The translations under genes and the position numbers were made by a program. The notes beneath the pieces were generated by a model. It saw only the letters and a program-made list of their open reading frames with translations. It searched no databases and was not told the DNA's origin. Positions 19,434-26,646 of a stretch of 64,000 bases of DNA are shown one piece after another. Numbering within the stretch: the first letter of the stretch is position 1; every line of letters starts with the position of its first letter. Source of the DNA: Fibrobacter sp. (GTDB lineage Bacteria; Fibrobacterota; Fibrobacteria; Fibrobacterales; Fibrobacteraceae); assembly GCA_017412605.1 (NCBI GenBank), contig JAFPWY010000008.1, positions 1 through 64,000 of the forward strand, given 5' to 3'.

Positions 19434-20276
19434 TCATTTGTGTACGGTTTCGCGGTAGATTGACGCAAGCGAGCCCTTCTGCACAGACACATCGCCCACA
19501 GAAATTCCCGCAGCCTCCAAGGCGCGGTTCACAGCGGCAACATCGACAGGAGCGGTCAACCTCACGGTAAAATCGGTATTGCGGGAATCGCCCGGCATGG
19601 CTTTCCCGGCTTTCAGGATGCGTCCGCCATCGATAATTGCGTAATGCGTGGCGTACTCTTCCATCTCGGCGAGGACGTGCGAACAGACAATCGCCGTGCC
19701 GCCCTCTTCGTTGCGCCAGTCCTCTATCATTTTCCAGACACATTCACGCGAGACCGGGTCGAGGTTCGCCACCGGCTCGTCCAGAATCAGGAGTTTCGGG
19801 TTCGGCAGGAGAGCGCGCAGCACCTGCACCTTCTGGCGGTTCCCGAGCGAAAGCGTACCCAAGCGGGAATTTAGGTTTGCAAGACCCAACCGCGAAGCGA
19901 GCTTTTCGGCACGTTCACGCGACGAGCCCCCCGGAAGGCAAGCCCCCTCGCCCATCCCGTAGAAACCGGCAAAGTAGCTCAGGTATTCCTCGATAGAGAG
20001 TTTCGGATAAATCCCCGGGTTCTCGAGCAACACGCCACAGCGCATCATGTCGAGAACGCCGCGCCCGGAGCGCAATGGTTCAGCCACATCCACAATGCCG
20101 TCAAACTTCGCGAAGCGCCCGCACAAAAGGCGAAGCAACGTTGTCTTCCCCGCCCCGTTCGGGCCAAGGAGCGCAAAGAAGGAACCCTCCGGAATCTCGA
20201 GATTCACCGAAGACAACGCTTGCGCGCCGGCACCCGGATAACGGAAGGAAACATCTTGCAAAAGGATTGCAGCCAT
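19434..20276 (-). CDS. ABC transporter ATP-binding protein (CcmA type)
   Basis: Walker A is GPNGAGKT, the signature is degenerate but recognisable (LSLGNRQKV), and Walker B is LLILDEPVANLDP with the switch histidine in CSHVLAEME. The shape fits drug/export ATPases of the COG1131 class. The C-terminal 70 residues form a small accessory domain (FTVRLTAPVDVAAVN). No permease gene is adjacent, so its membrane partner must be elsewhere. I choose the ATG beginning MAAILLQDVSF; it lies 5 nt after a TATATTTC box with no ribosome site. A longer reading frame upstream runs through repeat DNA and is not credible. Confidence 0.87.
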   Translation of the reverse strand: MAAILLQDVSFRYPGAGAQALSSVNLEIPEGSFFALLGPNGAGKTTLLRLLCGRFAKFDGIVDVAEPLRSGRGVLDMMRCGVLLENPGIYPKLSIEEYLSYFAGFYGMGEGACLPGGSSRERAEKLASRLGLANLNSRLGTLSLGNRQKVQVLRALLPNPKLLILDEPVANLDPVSRECVWKMIEDWRNEEGGTAIVCSHVLAEMEEYATHYAIIDGGRILKAGKAMPGDSRNTDFTVRLTAPVDVAAVNRALEAAGISVGDVSVQKGSLASIYRETVHK

Positions 20277-20281
20277 GGGGA

Positions 20282-20289
20282 GAAATATA
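20282..20289 (-). promoter_or_regulatory. Candidate -7 box, TATATTTC, 5 nt before ATG
   Basis: TACTATATTTC is followed by TCCCC and then the ATG of the ABC ATPase gene. With a start point a few bases after the box, the mRNA would begin at or near the initiation codon. Confidence 0.5.
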
Positions 20290-20296
20290 GTAAGTG

Positions 20297-20560
20297 AGCA
20301 ATGAGGTCGCGACCTTCGGTCGCTTTGAGCGATGAGGTATGAGGTAGTTGGAAGTAGACAGTAGGAAGTGATTAGTGGTTGGTGGTTGGTGGTTAGGGAA
20401 AACTTGTCATTGCGAATGGCGAAGCCATGAAGCAATCTCCATCAGAGAATCTAGAGGCCGGAACCTCGTGCCTGGAGCCTCGAGCCTCACTGCTCATCGC
20501 TCATTGCTCACAGCTCATTGCTCGTACCTCATGCCTCGAGCCTTTAAGATATGTACAAAA
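20297..20560. repeat. Intergenic repeat tract
   Basis: This gene-free stretch is a patchwork of repeat words: ATGAGGTATGAG-type words, GTAGGAAGTAG, GGTTGGTGGTTGGTGGTTAG, CTAGAGG, and many versions of GCCTCGAGCCTCA and GCTCATTGCTCA. It also holds palindrome copy b. I see no open reading frame with coding character. Confidence 0.7.
20406..20439 (+). repeat. Dispersed palindromic element, copy b
   Basis: It begins GTCATTGCGA and ends GAAGCAATCTC, enclosing an inner stem ATGGC GAA GCCAT. The ends match the other copies of the family; the inner stem is unique. Confidence 0.75.
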
Positions 20561-20690
20561 AAAAGCGGTCCGCCAATGCGAACCACTTTTCAATATCTTG
20601 CGCCAAAAGCGCCATTATTTAGCTCAGAGCATTCCGAAGGAATGCGGCCTCACAGCTACAAGTAATTTTACTCTGCAAAATTCCGTGAGC

Positions 20691-20718
20691 GAAAAGCGAC
20701 CCGGTGTTAACGGGTCGC
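20691..20718 (-). terminator. glyA terminator
   Basis: On the minus strand a perfect 8-bp stem (GCGACCCG with CGGGTCGC, 7-nt loop) is followed by TTTTC, about 50 nt after the glyA stop. A second short stem (CCCGCC GTA GGCGGG) lies nearer the stop, within a repeat shared with 6402-6515. Confidence 0.65.
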
Positions 20719-20768
20719 AATCTCTCGTCTTTCGTCTGTAGCCCGCCGTAGGCGGGCGTTCTTTCGTC

Positions 20769-22052
20769 TTACTTGTACAGCGGGTGCTTCTTGCAGAGAG
20801 CCACGATTTCTTCGCGGATCTTGGCGAGAGCGGCATCGTCGTCCTTGGCCTGGATGGCGCGGTCGATGATGCGGGCCACTTCGCGAGTGTCTTCTTCGTC
20901 GAAGCCACGGGTCGTGATAGCGGCAGTACCAAGACGGACACCGGACGGATCCATCGGCTTGCGCGGATCGAACGGAATCGTGGAGCGGCTGCAGGAGATG
21001 CCGACCTTTTCCATGGCCACTTCGGCTTCCTTACCGGAAACGCCCTTGGAGGTCATGTCCACCACGATGAGGTGGTTGTCGGTGCCATCGCTGATGACCT
21101 TGTAGCCGAGCTTCTGCATTTCGGCGCACATAGCCTGAGCGTTCTTGATGACGTTCTTGGCGTAGATCTGGAATTCCGGCTGCAAAGCTTCGAGGAATGC
21201 AACGGCCTTACCGGCGTTAATGTGGTCATGCGGACCACCCTGCATACCCGGGAACACGCCCTTGTCGATTTCCTTGGCGAGGGAAACTTCCTTGAGTTCG
21301 CCCTTCACCATCTTCTGGATGGTGCGGTCCTTGCACATGATGATAGCGGAACGCGGGCCACGGAGAGTCTTGTGGGTCGTGGTCGTCACGATGTCGAAGT
21401 ACGGCACCGGGGAATCAATTGCCTTACCGGCAATGAGGCCAGCGACGTGAGAAATGTCGGCCATGGTGAGGGCGCCGACTTCGTCAGCGATTTCCTTGAA
21501 GCGCTTCCAATCGAGGTTACGGCTGTAGGCGGAGAAGCCGGCGAGAATCATCTTCGGCTTTTCCTTGAGGGCGATTTCGCGGACCTTGTCCATATCGATG
21601 CGGCCAGTTTCCTTATCGACTTCGTACTGCACGAAGTTGTAGAGCATACCGGAGAAGTTCACCGGATGGCCGTGAGAAAGGTGTCCACCGTGGTCGAGCT
21701 TGAGGCCGAGGACCTTGTCACCCGGTTTGAGAACAGCGAAATAGACAGCAGCGTTGGCCGGAGAACCGGAAAGCGGCTGGATGTTCACGTGGTCGCAGCC
21801 AAAGAGCTTCTTGCAGCGTTCAATGGCCAGAGCTTCCATCTTGTCGATGACTTCGTTACCACCGTAGTAGCGCTTGCCCACGTAACCTTCACTGTACTTG
21901 TTGGTCAGCACGGAGCCCATGGCTTCCATGACAGCCTTGGAGGTGTAGTTTTCAGAAGCGATGAGTTCGATGCCATATTCCTGGCGTTCGGCTTCTTCCT
22001 GAATGATGTTATAGATTTCCGGATCGGTCTGTTGCAGTGTAGATTTGAGCAT
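20769..22052 (-). CDS. glyA: Serine hydroxymethyltransferase
   Basis: This is a PLP enzyme that interconverts serine and glycine while charging tetrahydrofolate with a one-carbon unit. Landmarks: IELIASENYTS near the N-terminus, the GYVGKRYYGG substrate loop, HGGHLSHG, DISHVAGLIA, and the PLP-lysine motif VTTTTHKTLRGPR. Length (427) is normal for bacteria. The ribosome site AAGGAG precedes the ATG. Codon use is strongly biased, as in other highly expressed genes here. Confidence 0.97.
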   Translation of the reverse strand: MLKSTLQQTDPEIYNIIQEEAERQEYGIELIASENYTSKAVMEAMGSVLTNKYSEGYVGKRYYGGNEVIDKMEALAIERCKKLFGCDHVNIQPLSGSPANAAVYFAVLKPGDKVLGLKLDHGGHLSHGHPVNFSGMLYNFVQYEVDKETGRIDMDKVREIALKEKPKMILAGFSAYSRNLDWKRFKEIADEVGALTMADISHVAGLIAGKAIDSPVPYFDIVTTTTHKTLRGPRSAIIMCKDRTIQKMVKGELKEVSLAKEIDKGVFPGMQGGPHDHINAGKAVAFLEALQPEFQIYAKNVIKNAQAMCAEMQKLGYKVISDGTDNHLIVVDMTSKGVSGKEAEVAMEKVGISCSRSTIPFDPRKPMDPSGVRLGTAAITTRGFDEEDTREVARIIDRAIQAKDDDAALAKIREEIVALCKKHPLYK

Positions 22053-22079
22053 TTAGCTACTCCTTGATATTGTACGGCG

Positions 22080-22087
22080 CAAATATA
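22080..22087 (-). promoter_or_regulatory. Candidate -7 box of glyA, TATATTTG
   Basis: TACTATATTTG lies 28 nt upstream of the glyA start, followed by a leader with an AAGGAG ribosome site. It is the clearest example of the recurring box on a leadered gene. Confidence 0.5.
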
Positions 22088-22094
22088 GTAAAAT

Positions 22095-22168
22095 AGGAAT
22101 TAGGGAGTAGGTTCTAGGGGCTAGAATCTAGGGGCAAGCAGTAGGAAGTAGGCTGTGGGAGGAGAAGG
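22095..22168. repeat. Intergenic repeat words
   Basis: Variants of TAGGGGCTAGAATCTAGG and GCAGTAGGAAGTAGG fill this gap. The CTAG-containing words recur near 10600 and 36165. No gene seen. Confidence 0.55.
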
Positions 22169-23842
22169 CTACCGGGGGCCGGATTCGTTCCTTACGCGGA
22201 CGACAAGCTCTGCATCTGCTTGATCCACAACGACTTTGTAACTTGGCTTGTAGCCGTGAGCATCGCCCTTCAGGGCCTCGCCACCCGCCGTGAACCAGTT
22301 TTCCCGCATCGAGACAAAGCCAACAGTCGTATCGACCGGAGCATCCTTCTTGTCGAAGGCGCTGTATTCCGAAACGGGCTCTTCATCGCTGAAAATGTTG
22401 TTTTCGATATAGCACTTCGCCGAATCCCCGCATTCAATGCCGGATTCCCCCATGTCCATGAAGAAGTTGTTGTAGGCGTGGAGTTCGCCGCCATGGGCAC
22501 GGATACCGTCTGCGGAAAGTCCGGCAAAATAGTTGTGGTGCATGGAGAGGTTCTGGTCCGGCTCCTTGACGATATCGGCCGGCAGACCGAACAGAACACC
22601 CGTCTGGGCGTTTTCGAAGCGCGACCAGGAGACGGTCACGTTGTGCGAGCCGCGCTTCACATCGAGCTGAACCAGCGGGTATTCCTCGAACGTGCAGTGG
22701 TCCACCCACACGTGATGCGACCCGTTATGGATGGAAAGCGCGCGCCTAGATGTCGTGTCCAGTGCAGTAATCGCGGGAGCGGTAAAGGTCAGGTTCTCGA
22801 AAATCAGGTTACTCGACACGTCGGTCAGCACACCCATACCGGTAATACGGATATCGCGGCCGCGGCCGTCGATCGTCTTATCCGACTTGAGGCGCAGCGG
22901 AGCCTGCAAGTTATAGGTTCCGCTCTTCTTGAAAATCACCCACGTCGGGCCTTCGCGGTAGGCACAGTCGCGCAGCGAACCCGGAGCAATGACAGCAGTC
23001 GTCTCGAAAGCTCCCGTCGAATCCACGCTTGTCGTGTCCTCTACGATGATGTAGTCGTCCGTCGTCGTCACCTCGCAGATTTCGCCCTCGGCCTTCGCGA
23101 TTTTGCCCGTGCTGTCAGTGGACCCAGCAGCCCCAAGCGTCCCGACAGCATAACCATCTATTTGTGCGAGCAAAGCATCATGTTCCTTCCAGTTGCCCTT
23201 GGGATACTTGCTCGCCGCATTTTCTTCCGGCTTGACAACCTCGGCACTCGAATCGGAACAAACCACGTATAACGTGTCTCCCGCCGTCGACTGGACCCTG
23301 GCGGAACGGGCCTTGGACGGGTCGCCCAGCTGGATATCGAAACTACCCGACGGGAGCGAATCGATAACAAAGTGCCCCGTGCTGTCGGGAACAACGAAAC
23401 GTTCAAGTCCGGCTACGCGAACCATGAGGGAGGAATCACCAAGCAGCACAAACCCTTCAATAGAGGAAAGCTCGCCCAGCTTGACCGTATCTACCCTAGA
23501 GGCGTTCTCGTCGAGAGTGAAACTGTGGACAGCGCCCGCCGCCTCCGAGCGTGTCACATTGCGAGCCTCGACCGTGTAAACGCCAGGTTCGGCAGGAATT
23601 TTCACAAAGCCATCGCCATCCGTTTCGGTCCATTCCGTGACACGCTCGCCATCGGAAAGGAACGTTTCCGGCAACGCGCGGACGCGCGTAAAGGCGGCGG
23701 GCGTGCCGTCGGCAAGCTGCATCTGCAAGGCAATCGTCGATTCCGCCTCGGTTCCGCCGGCAACATCCTTGTTGTCCGAACAGCCCGACAGGCAGGCAAG
23801 AGCCATCAGCGCCAAAGGAATCCAGCACAGCGATTTACGCAT
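22169..23842 (-). CDS. Pectate lyase-like (PL1 type) lipoprotein
   Basis: A lipoprotein signal ends in LACLSGC. Residues 25-140 form a carboxypeptidase-regulatory-like beta-sandwich (FVKIPAEPGVYTVEARN). From residue 220 on, the protein is a right-handed parallel beta-helix with the pectate lyase words DGRGRDIRITGMGV and VWVDHCTFEE, then the HAYNNFF ladder. It should cleave de-esterified homogalacturonan by beta-elimination. The canonical arginines just before the HxYNN motif are not aligned here (IRAHGGELHAYNN), so activity is less certain. The ATG overlaps the end of the TIGR02147 gene by 8 nt and has GGAGG 5 nt upstream; a longer frame reading into that gene is spurious. Confidence 0.82.
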   Translation of the reverse strand: MRKSLCWIPLALMALACLSGCSDNKDVAGGTEAESTIALQMQLADGTPAAFTRVRALPETFLSDGERVTEWTETDGDGFVKIPAEPGVYTVEARNVTRSEAAGAVHSFTLDENASRVDTVKLGELSSIEGFVLLGDSSLMVRVAGLERFVVPDSTGHFVIDSLPSGSFDIQLGDPSKARSARVQSTAGDTLYVVCSDSSAEVVKPEENAASKYPKGNWKEHDALLAQIDGYAVGTLGAAGSTDSTGKIAKAEGEICEVTTTDDYIIVEDTTSVDSTGAFETTAVIAPGSLRDCAYREGPTWVIFKKSGTYNLQAPLRLKSDKTIDGRGRDIRITGMGVLTDVSSNLIFENLTFTAPAITALDTTSRRALSIHNGSHHVWVDHCTFEEYPLVQLDVKRGSHNVTVSWSRFENAQTGVLFGLPADIVKEPDQNLSMHHNYFAGLSADGIRAHGGELHAYNNFFMDMGESGIECGDSAKCYIENNIFSDEEPVSEYSAFDKKDAPVDTTVGFVSMRENWFTAGGEALKGDAHGYKPSYKVVVDQADAELVVRVRNESGPR

Positions 23843-24773
23843 CGGAACCTCCCCCGGTTCCATCCCCGCCGCAGGCATCCTCTTCAAAGGCCTTGGCAGC
23901 ATCGTTCTGTTCCATCCCGCGAATCCGGCGTTTGCGGCCACGACGCTGCGGAGGCGGATACGGGTCAGAAAGCGGGAAAAGCTGCATTCCCAATTGGAAA
24001 ACGCGGTTCGGCTTTTCGCACTGCGAAACCTTGGCCAGCACCTCGCGGCGGAAACGGCGCACCATTTCCACCAGTTCAGCATACGTCGTCTCGTCGCAGG
24101 CGAACGCGAGCGTCGAAAGATTGCGTTCCGTCTTGTCGAAACGATCCATCGCCGTCTGGGCAACATCCAGGTTCTGCTGGATGTACGAATTGACGGCCGT
24201 GCTGTAGGATTCCGAGCCGCTGGAAATCAGCCCCTGCGTCTGCACATAGGTTCCGGTTGTCTCGTCCTTGCGAATCATGGAAAGGCGTTCGAGCAGCGCA
24301 ATAGAACTCTTCACTTGGCTAGCCGTAATCGGCGGACGCACCATGAGCCCGAGCGCGGCATCGTCCCCCACATACGGATAGAACGTCACCAATTCACGGA
24401 CAACCGCATGGTACCAATGGTCAAAATACTCGAACTGGTCCTTCGCGAGATCCTCGACCTTGCATTCCTTCGTTGCAACAAGCTTTTCCAAGTACTGGCG
24501 GCTTTCTGAATGAGTCTTGGCCTGGTTGAACGCGACCATGTCGGCAAAATAGGACTTCTCTCGGGAATCGTTGCAAAAAATGTCGGCAAATTCGGCAACC
24601 AAGCGCTCGGTAAGGTTTCTCTTTCCTTGAAGGATCTTATTGAACATCGACGAATCAAAACCGGCACGTTCGGCAATATAGCGGTGGCTGAAGCGCCAAT
24701 CTCCAGAATGGCGTTCCTCGTAAGCGTCGCGCAGGAATTCACGATAGTTCAAATATTCAAAAAGATTGACCAT
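23835..24773 (-). CDS. TIGR02147 family protein (DUF4423), putative regulator
   Basis: This is the second TIGR02147/DUF4423 protein in the window. The N-terminal HTH-like region is RYIAERAGFDSSMFNKILQ followed by GKRNLTERLVAEFADIF. The C-terminal tail (about 45 residues, basic RRGRKRR then Gly/Asp-rich) is an extension not present in the paralogue at 281. The start is the ATG 7 nt after the upstream esterase stop; an in-frame TTG two codons earlier is possible. Its 3' end overlaps the pectate lyase gene by 8 nt, so the two are translationally coupled. Regulation of the pectate lyase or cluster is inferred, not shown. Confidence 0.8.
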   Translation of the reverse strand: MVNLFEYLNYREFLRDAYEERHSGDWRFSHRYIAERAGFDSSMFNKILQGKRNLTERLVAEFADIFCNDSREKSYFADMVAFNQAKTHSESRQYLEKLVATKECKVEDLAKDQFEYFDHWYHAVVRELVTFYPYVGDDAALGLMVRPPITASQVKSSIALLERLSMIRKDETTGTYVQTQGLISSGSESYSTAVNSYIQQNLDVAQTAMDRFDKTERNLSTLAFACDETTYAELVEMVRRFRREVLAKVSQCEKPNRVFQLGMQLFPLSDPYPPPQRRGRKRRIRGMEQNDAAKAFEEDACGGDGTGGGSDA

Positions 24774-24780
24774 AAACAAA

Positions 24781-26520
24781 TCAGCGAGAATAGAGACGGT
24801 TCATAGGTTGACGGCGAGTCGCATTCGAAGCAGGAACTTCCCGGCCGAGAACATTGAAAGTCCTTGTTTTTGCGGGGAGCACAGGAACAGCTCGAGCGGG
24901 AGCAATGCGTGTCGTTTCTTGAGAATCGTTCGCCACCTTTGCAGGCTTGCATCCGGTGCGGTACACGCCCTTGATATCAAAAGCAATCATATCGATATTC
25001 GGGCCGCCGTCATTCGTCGTAGAGGCAATCGTCATCTGGAAATCCAGGGCATCCACCCAGACATCCTCTATATAGACCGTATCCCACTTGTCCCAGGAAC
25101 CCGTTGGCGGGAAGGCAACATCGTAAGAGCCCTTGTCAATTGTGATTTTCATGTCGCGATTGGACGTTCCGGCAAAAGCATAGCGCACCATGACGCGGGC
25201 GTTGGAAGCCGACTGGTCGGAAGTCAGGTTGTAAACCGCCTTGCTTGTCGCGCTGTTCGAAATGTTGTAGAATCCCTGGCCCGTATAGCCCTCGTGATCC
25301 TTATCGGTCGAACCGTCGCTCACCTCGGGACTAGACATGTCAATCGGGGAACGCCAAGCTGTATCGGCCACACCCGTAAAGCAGAGTGCCGTATCAATCG
25401 AGGCCGACGAGCCGGGTTCTTCCGAGCTCGAAGAAGTCGGGTTCTCCCCACTGGAGCCTTCCTCGCCATGAGCAATCTTCTGGCATTCCGAACCGCCCTT
25501 GAACATCGCCGTGTAGGTGATGTCGCGGGCCTTCGTCTTGAAGCCATAATAAATCTGCTTGGTCGAAATTTCGTTGCAGTCGTCGTCGACCCACTTTTCG
25601 AACGTCTGGCCGTTCGGCGTCACGCGGAGGGTCATCGGAGCGCCCGCCGGGAAGTACTGCGTCTGCGTAATCAGACCATTGTAATTCGAAAGGTTCGTCT
25701 GCACCTTGATAGTGTAACGCGGCTTGATTGTGGAGACAAGCGTCGTAAGGGCAGCCTTCGCCTCGTCGGAAAGGTCCGTATTGTTCTTGAGGTTGTCCTC
25801 GAGTTCTTCGCAAATCAGCTGGGCGTGGCCCATTGACCCCATTTCCTGGAAGTGCGTCGTGCCGTCGTTCACACCGTCCGGATAATTCGGGTATTCTCCC
25901 TTTTCCAGCTTTTTGTAAAGGTAACGCGTCACGTAATCCGGGATATTCTTGTACGTCGTATTGTACAGATTATACGACTTCATGTTCAAATCGACAAAGG
26001 GAATCTTGTTGTTCTTCGCAACCGTCTGCATCATGCCGCGGGCATCGTAGTTGTTGTTACCCGTCGAGAACACGTTGCGGCTGCCGTTCAGGTTCATGGG
26101 AGAAACCAGGATGACATTCACTCCCTTTTGCTTACCGGCATCCACGAACTGCTGGATATATTTCGGAAAGTCCTTGGGATCCACGTAACGGGCTTCCTTG
26201 CTGTAATCGCGGTCGTTATGGCCGAACTGTACAAAAAGGTAGTCCCCCTTCTGCGCAGCTTTGAGGATTCCGTCCAGGCGCCCCTCTTCGATGAAGTTCC
26301 TGGAACTGCGCCCACCGAGAGCCGCATTGTTCACCTTGACGCGAGCGCCATCAAAGAAATACCCGAGAACCTGCCCCCAACCCGTCTGCGGATAGGCGGA
26401 ATCCTTGTATGTCTGGACCGTCGAATCACCCGCCACGTGAATAGTGAAACTCGTGGAATCACTCACCGCGACCCCAGCGAAAAAAGCAGAAAGAAGGAGG
26501 AATTTCAATACAGACTTCAT
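24781..26520 (-). CDS. Rhamnogalacturonan acetylesterase-like (CE12, SGNH) with CBM35-like domain
   Basis: A signal peptide (LKFLLLSAFFAGVAVS) is followed by an SGNH hydrolase of the CE12 type, residues 25-260. Block I is HVAGDSTVQTY (catalytic Ser), block II NNAALGGRSSRNF, block III FVQFGHNDRD, and block V DGTTHFQEMG (Asp/His). A linker with GSSGENPTSSSSEEPGSSA leads to a CBM35-like beta-sandwich (residues about 375-530; GYTGQGFYNI ... GPNIDMIAFDIKGV). It likely removes acetyl groups from rhamnogalacturonan. The C-terminus has FNVLGREV, the start of a sorting-type domain, but ends about 20 residues later in RLYSR, so that domain looks cut short. Confidence 0.85.
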   Translation of the reverse strand: MKSVLKFLLLSAFFAGVAVSDSTSFTIHVAGDSTVQTYKDSAYPQTGWGQVLGYFFDGARVKVNNAALGGRSSRNFIEEGRLDGILKAAQKGDYLFVQFGHNDRDYSKEARYVDPKDFPKYIQQFVDAGKQKGVNVILVSPMNLNGSRNVFSTGNNNYDARGMMQTVAKNNKIPFVDLNMKSYNLYNTTYKNIPDYVTRYLYKKLEKGEYPNYPDGVNDGTTHFQEMGSMGHAQLICEELEDNLKNNTDLSDEAKAALTTLVSTIKPRYTIKVQTNLSNYNGLITQTQYFPAGAPMTLRVTPNGQTFEKWVDDDCNEISTKQIYYGFKTKARDITYTAMFKGGSECQKIAHGEEGSSGENPTSSSSEEPGSSASIDTALCFTGVADTAWRSPIDMSSPEVSDGSTDKDHEGYTGQGFYNISNSATSKAVYNLTSDQSASNARVMVRYAFAGTSNRDMKITIDKGSYDVAFPPTGSWDKWDTVYIEDVWVDALDFQMTIASTTNDGGPNIDMIAFDIKGVYRTGCKPAKVANDSQETTRIAPARAVPVLPAKTRTFNVLGREVPASNATRRQPMNRLYSR

Positions 26521-26529
26521 AAAGAACCT

Positions 26530-26646
26530 TTTAGCGATGAACTTTGAGCCTTGAGCGATGAGGTATGAGCAATGAGGTGTCAGCCTTGAGCTATGAGGAT
26601 CTTACTCACTGCTCATTGCTGATTGCTCACTACTCATTGCTCACTG
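26530..26646. repeat. Intergenic repeat words between esterase genes
   Basis: Variants of GAGGTATGAGCAATGAGG and CTCATTGCTGATTGCTCACT fill the gap between the two esterase genes, placing the repeat family inside an otherwise tight gene cluster. No gene is seen. Confidence 0.6.

Noticed and set aside
20277-20435. An N-terminal extension of 53 residues for the ABC ATPase
   Set aside because: The extension is translated repeat DNA, and the shorter start is directly preceded by a promoter-like box.
23843-24166. An N-terminal extension of the pectate lyase frame
   Set aside because: It overlaps the TIGR02147 gene in another frame, is Arg/Trp-rich nonsense, and the internal start has a good ribosome site and lipoprotein signal.
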